Part shown: positions 6,540 to 11,040 of the stretch, one piece after another | Numbering within the stretch: position 1 is the stretch's first letter | Layout of the letters: each line of letters opens with the position of its first letter | NCBI GenBank assembly: GCA_000494185.1 | Contig: AWOC01000015.1 | Coordinates: forward strand, 8,869-19,908 | From: Candidatus Calditenuaceae archaeon JGI OTU-3 | GTDB lineage: Archaea > Thermoproteota > Nitrososphaeria_A > Caldarchaeales > Calditenuaceae | Direction: 5' to 3' | DNA: 11,040 bases | Notes under the pieces: model-generated | What the model was told of the DNA's origin: nothing | Seen by the model: only the letters and a program-made list of their open reading frames with translations | Databases searched by the model: none | Made by a program: the position numbers and the translations under genes

Positions 6540-8186
6540 CTAGCCCTTTACGACGCCTATCGGGACTAGCCTAGCCACCTTCTTGCTCATCCCGACTGAA
6601 TGCGCAACCTCCACCACGTCGTCCGGGTTCTTATAAGCCTCCGGGACCTCCTCAACGATAGTGTCGATCGTGTCTCCCTTCACGTATATGCCCTTGCTCT
6701 CTAATGCCCTTACGACCGCCTCTCCCCTGTACTGCCTTTTAGCTCCAGCCCGGCTCATCTGCCTCCCCGCGCCATGGACCGCGCTGCCAAACGTTATCTC
6801 TAGAGAGCCCGGCTGGCCGAGCAGGACCCAGCTTGCAGTCCCCATGCTGCCGGGGACGAATACCGGCTGTCCAATGTCCCTGTATGTCGCCGGGATCATC
6901 TCACTATAGTACTCAACACCTCCCGGGAAGCTCCTAGTGGCTCCTTTTCTATGAACGAAGACATCCCTCAACTCACCATCAACTTTGTGTTTCTCCAGCT
7001 TGACAATGTTGTGGCATACATCATACACTATTCTGAGGTCCATCGTCTCCGCGGGCCTCTTGAAGACCTGCTCGAAGCTTTGCCTAACCCAGTGGCTGAT
7101 GGCCTGGCGGTTAGCGAATGCAAAGTTGACCGCGCATCCGAAGGCTTTCAAATACTGTATCGCCTCGGGGCTGCTTGCAGGAGTGCAGGCGAGCTCGCGG
7201 TCAGGAAGCCTCAAGCCATACCTCGCGACAGCCCTCTCCATTATCTTTAGGTTGTCACTACATATCTGGTGACCATAACCCCTGCTTCCACAGTGGATCA
7301 GGATGGTTACTTGGCCCTCCTCAACGATGCCCATCCTCTTCGCGGCCTCGTAGTCGAATATCCTGTCGACCTTCTGTATCTCAAGGAAGTGGTTTCCGCT
7401 GCCTAGTGTGCCTATCTGGTCTAGACCCCTGCTCTTGGCCTCGTTCGATACGACGCTCGGGTCTGGGTCAGGTATGTCCCCTGTTTTGTACCTCGGGTAC
7501 CTACCCTCCTCCTCAATGTGCTTGTAATCGTCATGCCACCCGAGCCCATACTTTTCAATAACGTATCTGGCCCCTTCCAGCGCCACCCTGTCGAGGTCGG
7601 ATCGCGACACAACGAAGTCCCGCCTCCGGGACCCCAGACCTGCGGGGACATTCCTAAACACAACATTGACGAGCTCAGCAATCCTAGGCCTAACATCCTT
7701 CTCGGTGAGGTTCGTAACCATGAGCCGCACTCCGCAGTTAATGTCGTAGCCTACGCCGCCCGGCGAGATAACTCCTTCCGTAGCGTCCATGGCGGCGACC
7801 CCGCCGATTGGGAATCCGTAGCCCTCGTGGGCGTCGGGCAGGACGGCGACGTGTTTCTGGACGCCTGGGAGTGTGGCGACATTCACCCCCTCTACGTAGT
7901 AACTCTCCACGAGTCCCCGCATCTGCTTATCGGCCCATTGGCGGCCCTGGTCGTGAGAATAGGACCAGCCGAAATCTTTTGCTGGGCCGATGTATATGTA
8001 TCCAGCCCTCAGTTTTTTGCTCTGCACGGCTGTCGTTGTAACTGTGCTTCGGCTGGACCCGAGAGATAGATAAGTTCCGAGGGATCCCGCGGCGCCCCCG
8101 ATGATTAGTCCGCCTAGTAGTCCGCCAGCCACGGTCTTGCTGACCGTGCCCAAAAACCTACGCCGATCACTAACTCCAGAACTCAT
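6540..8186 (-). CDS. Chimeric ORF: Tat signal + N-terminus of BMP-family substrate-binding protein fused to RtcB RNA ligase lacking its own N-terminus
   Basis: From ATG 8186 (TTG 8189 also possible) the protein has 548 residues. Residues 7-48 form a twin-arginine signal (DRRRFLG, then a Gly/Ala/Leu-rich segment) and a Ser/Thr linker. Residues 59-98 (AGYIYIGPAKDFGWSYSHDQ onward) match the first strand and helix of BMP/Med-type nucleoside or lipoprotein substrate-binding components. At residue ~99-101 (E-G-V) the sequence becomes RtcB, the GTP- and metal-dependent 3'-phosphate RNA ligase for tRNA splicing, and continues to its normal C-terminus. The RtcB active site is intact: D148/C151 (YDINC), N265/H266 (GSGNHFLE), H298 (IHCGSRG), H392 (CHNIVK) and the guanylylated H471 (VHGAGR). 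The ~49 N-terminal RtcB residues, present in the copy at 10801, are missing. An exported RNA ligase makes no obvious sense. This is either a recent rearrangement or an amplification/assembly chimera. Confidence 0.85.
   Translation of the reverse strand: MSSGVSDRRRFLGTVSKTVAGGLLGGLIIGGAAGSLGTYLSLGSSRSTVTTTAVQSKKLRAGYIYIGPAKDFGWSYSHDQGRQWADKQMRGLVESYYVEGVNVATLPGVQKHVAVLPDAHEGYGFPIGGVAAMDATEGVISPGGVGYDINCGVRLMVTNLTEKDVRPRIAELVNVVFRNVPAGLGSRRRDFVVSRSDLDRVALEGARYVIEKYGLGWHDDYKHIEEEGRYPRYKTGDIPDPDPSVVSNEAKSRGLDQIGTLGSGNHFLEIQKVDRIFDYEAAKRMGIVEEGQVTILIHCGSRGYGHQICSDNLKIMERAVARYGLRLPDRELACTPASSPEAIQYLKAFGCAVNFAFANRQAISHWVRQSFEQVFKRPAETMDLRIVYDVCHNIVKLEKHKVDGELRDVFVHRKGATRSFPGGVEYYSEMIPATYRDIGQPVFVPGSMGTASWVLLGQPGSLEITFGSAVHGAGRQMSRAGAKRQYRGEAVVRALESKGIYVKGDTIDTIVEEVPEAYKNPDDVVEVAHSVGMSKKVARLVPIGVVKG
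7797..7891 (-). repeat. Left arm of perfect inverted repeat (rtcB sequence)
   Basis: Read on the - strand, these 95 bases are identical to 10946-11040. The repeat begins at A7891, and the next base outward (G on the - strand at 7892 against C at 10945) differs. The inner limit is set only by the window end. The arm probably continues leftward at least through the end of the rtcB part at 6540. Confidence 0.97.
7884..7891 (-). other. Fusion junction with 8-base microhomology
   Basis: On the - strand the codons GAG-GGG-GTG of the BMP part meet RtcB. The intact rtcB reads CAG-GGG-GTG at the same place (10945-10953). AGGGGGTG is the first sequence common to both. BMP proteins commonly have a Y-V-E-x-V-P-E segment here, so both parents could have carried these 8 bases. 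That BMP continuation is inferred from family knowledge, not seen in the window. Confidence 0.7.
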
Positions 8187-8208
8187 CAACGAACGCTTGA
8201 GCTGAGCA

Positions 8209-8217
8209 TCTAAATAG
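8209..8217 (-). promoter_or_regulatory. TATA-like box upstream of the BMP-RtcB ORF
   Basis: CTATTTAGA on the - strand is centred 27 nt before ATG 8186, consistent with a leaderless transcript. No Shine-Dalgarno sequence is present between it and the ATG. Confidence 0.5.
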
Positions 8218-8246
8218 ATTGGTTTCGCAGGTGATTAAAATTTGCA

Positions 8247-8260
8247 ACAACGCGCGTTGT
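8247..8260. promoter_or_regulatory. 14-bp perfect palindrome, candidate operator
   Basis: ACAACGCGCGTTGT is a perfect palindrome in an otherwise AT-rich 90-bp intergenic region. It is about 30 bp upstream of the TATA-like box of the BMP-RtcB ORF and 61 bp upstream of its start. It also lies just after the stop of the presenilin-like gene. A dimeric regulator site upstream of the transporter gene is plausible; a role in transcript ends is the alternative. Confidence 0.4.
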
Positions 8261-8278
8261 ATTAATAAATCTCCAGCC

Positions 8279-9133
8279 TCAACCAACCAGCCATTGTGCA
8301 ATCAACGAGAGGAGCAAGCCGAGTAGGAGCGGGATTGTAAGCCCTGGAACAGTGTCCCACCTCCTAAGGAGCTGCAGGGTCAGGTAGTAGCCTGAGGCTA
8401 TTCCGATATTTGAGAAGATCGCCGGAATCGCCCCCATCAAAAAATAGGTTGAGGATATCGTTATGGAGTAGAAGAGCAAGTCGCCTAAGCCGATATTGAT
8501 TCCGCCGACCTCGACAACCAAGCCGCGGAGATAGTGTATCCTGCTCCGGTACTCCTCGTGGCTTAGCGTGGAGAGATAGCCCCTCTTCACCATAACTAGA
8601 TCGAAGACGCTAAGCGAGGCTATCAGTACGAGGAGGGTCAGCTGAGGTATCATGTAGCCTATGATTGTGCCTCCGGCCGCCGCGGTGACGGAGGCCGCCG
8701 CGAGGGCGGCGGGGCCGCTTGACCTCCTAACCAGATATGCTAGGAGGGTGGCTCCGAGAGCCGGTGCAGCGACATCTACGAGGGGGAGCTCCGCGGCACT
8801 GAGGAGCCCTAGAGCCAATATGTGCATAAAGAGTGTTAGAAATGCGACTAGCCAGAAGGCAGCTATTGCGATTATCGAGGCTATCCGGGGGTATCTCCTG
8901 AAGAGCATGAAGAAGACGAAGCCGACCGCGGCGATTGTTCCGAGGAAGACCACCGTGTTCAGGTAGGGCGCGGGGGACATGGGCGTAGCCTGCGGTGGCT
9001 CCTCGACAACCACGACTGGCGCTGTAGCCGGAACCTCGATCAGGCTGAGAGACATGTTTGTGGTGAAGATCCAGACTATAGGTGAGAGGATAATCGGAGG
9101 GAGATGCTCTTGATGGAGGGCCCGTGTAGGCAA
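8279..9133 (-). CDS. Presenilin/signal peptide peptidase-like intramembrane aspartyl protease (archaeal PSH type)
   Basis: A 284-residue protein with about nine hydrophobic segments, near residues 11-30, 58-78, 84-110, 118-135, 142-160, 162-182, 211-234, 237-255 and 264-282. The two catalytic aspartates of GxGD proteases are visible: D178 in SVFDLV (TM6, FD instead of the usual YD) and D218 in GLGD (215-218, TM7). The PAL-type motif before TM9 reads PGLTIP (263-268). The family cleaves membrane-embedded peptides; the archaeal substrates are unknown. The TTG start at 9133 is supported by a TATA-like element 29 nt upstream and by the need for TM1; ATG 9055 would remove most of TM1. A proline/valine-rich loop (34-57) separates TM1 from TM2. 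It diverges from the Trm112-like gene. Confidence 0.85.
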   Translation of the reverse strand: MPTRALHQEHLPPIILSPIVWIFTTNMSLSLIEVPATAPVVVVEEPPQATPMSPAPYLNTVVFLGTIAAVGFVFFMLFRRYPRIASIIAIAAFWLVAFLTLFMHILALGLLSAAELPLVDVAAPALGATLLAYLVRRSSGPAALAAASVTAAAGGTIIGYMIPQLTLLVLIASLSVFDLVMVKRGYLSTLSHEEYRSRIHYLRGLVVEVGGINIGLGDLLFYSITISSTYFLMGAIPAIFSNIGIASGYYLTLQLLRRWDTVPGLTIPLLLGLLLSLIAQWLVG

Positions 9134-9143
9134 GCCGGAAACA

Positions 9144-9152
9144 GTTTATAGG
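9144..9152 (+). promoter_or_regulatory. TATA-like box for the Trm112-like gene
   Basis: GTTTATAGG on the + strand is centred about 30 nt before TTG 9178, consistent with leaderless transcription. A transcription complex here would overlap or compete with that of the divergent presenilin-type gene. Confidence 0.5.
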
Positions 9153-9158
9153 GGGGAT

Positions 9159-9167
9159 AGTTATACC
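9159..9167 (-). promoter_or_regulatory. TATA-like box for the presenilin-type gene
   Basis: GGTATAACT on the - strand is centred about 29 nt before TTG 9133, giving a leaderless transcript. It lies closer to the opposite gene than the opposite gene's own box, so the two core promoters are crossed within 44 bp. Confidence 0.5.
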
Positions 9168-9177
9168 TTAGCCGGCT

Positions 9178-9552
9178 TTGAAGTACCGGCTAGTGGATAT
9201 CCTCGCCTGCCCAATCTGCAGGAATTTTCCGCTGGAGCTCCATGTTTTCCAGGCTGAAAAGCGGTACTCAGTAGAGGATGCGATGCCGTGCGAGATATAT
9301 TGCTCCTACCACGACGGTATGGTTAGCAGCCTCCCAGAAACCAGATGCATCGAGTGCTACTCCTACGAGATAATCGACGGGCTTCTCGTGTGCCGGAAGT
9401 GTATGAGGTGGTACCCCGTGATAGACGAGATACCTATCATGTTGCCGGACAACATGAGGAGCAGTAAGAGAGAGCTAGAATTCTTAAGGAAATGGGCCTC
9501 GAGGGTTCCTGAGGAGGTTCTGAAGGCGGGCTTACCCTTCAACCTGGGGTGA
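9178..9552 (+). CDS. Trm112-like zinc-binding protein
   Basis: A 124-residue small zinc protein with a Trm112/UPF0434-type fold. Family members act as activating partners of SAM-dependent methyltransferases that modify tRNA, rRNA or translation termination factors. The canonical zinc ligands are C11 and C14 (ACPICRN) and C72 and C75 (VCRKC). They are followed by the signature WYPVIDEIPIML (78-89), where the partner binds. Between the two pairs is an insertion (about 30-60) with C38, C42, H45, C57 and C60, which could form a second metal site. The TTG start puts the conserved LVDILACP at the N-terminus and fits the TATA spacing. The next gene begins 4 nt after the stop. Confidence 0.85.
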   Translation: MKYRLVDILACPICRNFPLELHVFQAEKRYSVEDAMPCEIYCSYHDGMVSSLPETRCIECYSYEIIDGLLVCRKCMRWYPVIDEIPIMLPDNMRSSKRELEFLRKWASRVPEEVLKAGLPFNLG

Positions 9553-9556
9553 CTCC

Positions 9557-10495
9557 TTGCGTATAGACGTGCTTGTACACGGTGGTGACTTTGCGGCTGC
9601 TCTTATCTCATACCTACTGAGCAGGCATGGTTACTCAGTTGTTCTTGCCACTAAAGCTCCTAGGCTGAGTGAGGAGTGTCTTTATCTCCCCTTCACGTCG
9701 ACGTGGGTACGATATCTGAACGGGCTGGGGCTGCCTGAAAGCTACTTTACCCGGCCGGAAAAAATCCAGCTGGCTCTTGATGATGCACCACACGCCCAGC
9801 TCACACCCCTAATAGGTGTCTGCGTAGGCGATATGAGAAGTCTCTCCGAGTGGACAGCGTCTCGAGACGACCCACAGCTCTCTCTCTGGTGCCGCGATCT
9901 GTCTTGGAAAATAGTATCCCGAGAAGTAGCCTGGAGATTGAAGCCGAGAGGCGGCGGCGTCGCCGAGGGGAAAGCTTCACTCGTTATCGATACCGAGAGG
10001 GTTAGGGATCGTGTCGGGGATGTGGTTTTAGTGACCACGTATATGCGGAACGATCACCCCTCGATCCTGCGTCTTGGACAGGGTGGCCTAACACTGGCTG
10101 TTAGGCACAGTAAGCTCACTACTCACCTCTCCTTGGGGGAGCCCGAGGAAAGGGCTGGAATCTCCCTAACACGCATCCCTCTCTGCGCCAACCCCGATTT
10201 TGGTGAGGTGCCACTTCTCTTTGCGGGGATCCCCAGCGGCTTCATGAGCCCCCCCTGGCTCGGAGATTACTTAGCGGCCTCGGCCATCCTCGGCGTATTG
10301 ATAGCTGTGGCGCGGCTTAGCTCTGGCGATGTTGATGAGCGTGTCCTGCAGTACGTGGCTGAGCTAAGGGCTCAGTCGCGGCTGAACCTACAGTTGATCA
10401 AGGACTTTGCCGCCGGGATGCAGGCTGGCCTCACAGTGAGGCAGGTCGAGGAGGCGATCTCGCCCCCCACTCCGCCCATCAGTTATAGACTTTGA
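9557..10495 (+). CDS. Uncharacterised protein resembling a divergent FAD/NAD(P)-binding oxidoreductase
   Basis: A 312-residue protein that I do not recognise firmly. The N-terminus (VLVHGGDFAAALISYLLSRH, 5-24) followed by GYSVVLAT (25-32) has the strand-helix-strand pattern of a Rossmann dinucleotide-binding fold. However, the GxGxxG motif is eroded and the acidic residue at the end of strand 2 is missing. Near the C-terminus, FAGIPSGFMSPPWLGDYLAA (223-242) followed by a hydrophobic helix recalls the second FAD-contacting segment and helix of geranylgeranyl-reductase/monooxygenase-like flavoproteins. It could be an inactive relative or use another ligand. TTG 9557 follows GGTGA (9548-9552), a plausible Shine-Dalgarno sequence that overlaps the Trm112-like stop, so the two genes are likely translated from one mRNA. 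Its last 17 bp overlap the convergent uS14 gene. Confidence 0.6.
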   Translation: MRIDVLVHGGDFAAALISYLLSRHGYSVVLATKAPRLSEECLYLPFTSTWVRYLNGLGLPESYFTRPEKIQLALDDAPHAQLTPLIGVCVGDMRSLSEWTASRDDPQLSLWCRDLSWKIVSREVAWRLKPRGGGVAEGKASLVIDTERVRDRVGDVVLVTTYMRNDHPSILRLGQGGLTLAVRHSKLTTHLSLGEPEERAGISLTRIPLCANPDFGEVPLLFAGIPSGFMSPPWLGDYLAASAILGVLIAVARLSSGDVDERVLQYVAELRAQSRLNLQLIKDFAAGMQAGLTVRQVEEAISPPTPPISYRL

Positions 10496-10643
10496 AGCCG
10501 AGGAGCGGGGCAACCTCGTTTATGCATCGCCTGCATAGGTAGAGCTTATACTTCCTTATCACACCGACGGTCGTGCCGCAGCGTCTACACTTAGCTACCC
10601 CCTTGCCGAATCGCCTCTTCTTAGGCGGCTTGTATTTAGCCAC
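10479..10643 (-). CDS. rps14: 30S ribosomal protein uS14 (archaeal zinc-binding type)
   Basis: The protein binds 16S rRNA in the head of the small subunit. With the start at GTG 10643 it has 54 residues. It begins AKYKPPKKRRFGKG, carries a zinc ribbon with C19, C22, C37 and C40 (CRRC...CRRC), and ends in LGFKVYN, matching archaeal S14. GTG 10643 is preferred over ATG 10655 because conserved archaeal S14 proteins begin at this point. The TATA-like element is also 28 nt upstream of the GTG and would start transcription after the ATG. The 3' end overlaps the end of the convergent flavoprotein-like gene by 17 bp. It stands alone, whereas archaeal S14 is commonly found between L5 and S8 in a ribosomal operon. 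Confidence 0.94.
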   Translation of the reverse strand: MAKYKPPKKRRFGKGVAKCRRCGTTVGVIRKYKLYLCRRCINEVAPLLGFKVYN

Positions 10644-10666
10644 GGGAATCCCCATACAACCCCTAC

Positions 10667-10675
10667 TATTTTATG
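10667..10675 (-). promoter_or_regulatory. TATA-like box for rps14
   Basis: CATAAAATA on the - strand is centred 28 nt before GTG 10643, indicating a leaderless uS14 mRNA and deciding the start codon. Confidence 0.6.
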
Positions 10676-10737
10676 GTTGCGTAGCAGGCCGCAATCGACT
10701 CATAAACGCAGGCCCACACCAGTTGAGCTGCGGATAC

Positions 10738-10751
10738 GTGGTTAGAACCAC
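10738..10751. promoter_or_regulatory. 6+6 bp perfect inverted repeat next to the rtcB TATA box, candidate operator
   Basis: GTGGTT-AG-AACCAC is a perfect inverted repeat ending 4-5 bp before the TATA-like box of rtcB, where it would overlap the BRE. A dimeric regulator bound there could block or recruit TFB/TBP. It lies in the divergent region shared with rps14. Confidence 0.4.
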
Positions 10752-10754
10752 CAA

Positions 10755-10763
10755 CTTTAATAA
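10755..10763 (+). promoter_or_regulatory. TATA-like box of the intact rtcB
   Basis: CTTTAATAA is centred about 41 nt before GTG 10801, predicting a start of transcription near 10785 and a leader of about 15 nt. That leader contains GGGTG (10788-10792) and GGAGGTG (10792-10798). Unlike its neighbours, this mRNA therefore appears to carry a Shine-Dalgarno sequence. Confidence 0.5.
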
Positions 10764-10800
10764 GGCTACCCTAGATTAGATATCAGAGGGTGGAGGTGCC

Positions 10801-11040
10801 GTGAGCTCAAAGATACCACTCCAGCGCATCTCTGAGAACGTTTGGCTGATACCTAAGACCTACAGGTCCGACATGAGGGTGCCCGTATACGTGTTCGCAT
10901 CCGACAGGCTGCTGGAGAAGATGCTGACTGACAGGACTTTAATTCAGGGGGTGAATGTCGCCACACTCCCAGGCGTCCAGAAACACGTCGCCGTCCTGCC
11001 CGACGCCCACGAGGGCTACGGATTCCCAATCGGCGGGGTC
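10801..11040 (+). CDS. rtcB: tRNA-splicing ligase RtcB, N-terminal part, truncated by window end
   Basis: RtcB joins 2',3'-cyclic phosphate (via 3'-phosphate) and 5'-OH RNA ends in tRNA splicing and RNA repair, using GTP and Mn2+. The 80 visible residues hold the complete native N-terminus ([14 protein letters not shown], then MRVPVYVFA at 25-33) and run through NVATLPG (52-58) to GYGFPIGGV. They match archaeal RtcB (e.g. Pyrococcus) from the first residues. The GTG start has a strong GGAGGTG only 2 nt upstream and GGGTG 8 nt upstream. From residue 50 on it is identical at the DNA level to the RtcB part of the chimeric ORF on the other strand. By comparison with that copy the full protein would be about 498 residues. 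Confidence 0.93.
   Translation, partial: MSSKIPLQRISENVWLIPKTYRSDMRVPVYVFASDRLLEKMLTDRTLIQGVNVATLPGVQKHVAVLPDAHEGYGFPIGGV
10946..11040 (+). repeat. Right arm of perfect inverted repeat (rtcB sequence)
   Basis: All 95 bases are identical to the - strand of 7797-7891, including every synonymous site. The arm runs off the window end. The axis of symmetry is near 9418.5, so position i should pair with 18837 minus i. Confidence 0.97.

Noticed and set aside
7720..7760. Intein at the YDINC site of RtcB
   Set aside because: Some archaeal RtcB genes carry an intein, but YDINCGVRL is uninterrupted here.
7518..8069. Long + strand open frames opposite the chimeric ORF (also 7175-7561)
   Set aside because: They are antisense shadows of RtcB with no domain-like sequence; GC-rich codon bias makes such frames common.
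10644..10655. ATG 10655 as the start of uS14
   Set aside because: It adds four non-conserved residues, and the TATA-like element would place the transcript start after it; GTG 10643 fits both the family N-terminus and leaderless spacing.
10573..10779. 68-residue + strand open frame across the rps14/rtcB intergenic region
   Set aside because: It overlaps the 5' end of uS14 antisense and both promoters, and shows no recognisable protein features.
7797..11040. A mobile element bounded by the inverted repeats
   Set aside because: The arms are rtcB coding sequence rather than transposon ends, there is no transposase between them, and the interior holds ordinary housekeeping-type genes.

Overview
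The window is archaeal, most likely from a thermophilic Thermoproteota-type (crenarchaeal) lineage; I cannot place it more precisely. The evidence is archaeal uS14 and RtcB sequences, a CCA-less tRNA-Arg gene, a Trm112-like zinc protein, a presenilin-type intramembrane protease, frequent GTG/TTG starts, and TATA-like boxes about 27-31 nt upstream of start codons, as in leaderless archaeal transcripts. Gene density is high, several neighbours overlap by 4 bp, and no stretch over 300 bases lacks a gene.

Left part (1-2915, + strand): the 3' portion of an alpha-D-phosphohexomutase, an overlapping VTT/DedA-like membrane protein, and an NAD(P)H-hydrate epimerase whose C-terminal half looks like a shortened, degenerate NAD(P)H-hydrate dehydratase domain. 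Middle part (2919-6437, - strand): two sugar-phosphate isomerase/epimerase TIM-barrel genes and a Gfo/Idh/MocA oxidoreductase, joined by 4-bp overlaps and apparently a sugar or polyol catabolic operon. A tRNA-Arg(GCG) lies just upstream of this operon, followed by a glycerophosphodiester phosphodiesterase gene.

The most remarkable object is at 6540-8186 (- strand). This open frame encodes a Tat signal and the first ~50 mature residues of a BMP/Med-type ABC-transporter substrate-binding protein. It then switches, in frame, to the RNA ligase RtcB, whose own ~49 N-terminal residues are missing. A second, normal rtcB begins at 10801 on the + strand. From the fusion point onward the two are identical over all 95 bases visible before the window ends, as an inverted repeat (7797-7891 and 10946-11040). 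The repeat starts at an 8-base G-rich sequence that could have served as microhomology. Either this is a very recent inverted duplication that created a chimeric gene, or it is a fold-back chimera from amplification or assembly. I think the artefact is at least as likely. If so, the sequence left of 7891 mirrors what lies right of 11040, and its placement relative to the right part is untrustworthy.

Right part (8279-11040): a presenilin-type protease gene and a Trm112-like gene diverge from a 44-bp region with one TATA box for each. The Trm112-like gene is followed by a protein resembling a flavoprotein with an eroded nucleotide-binding motif. The uS14 gene runs convergently and overlaps that protein's 3' end. 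uS14 and the intact rtcB are divergent and share a regulatory region containing a perfect inverted repeat next to the rtcB TATA box.
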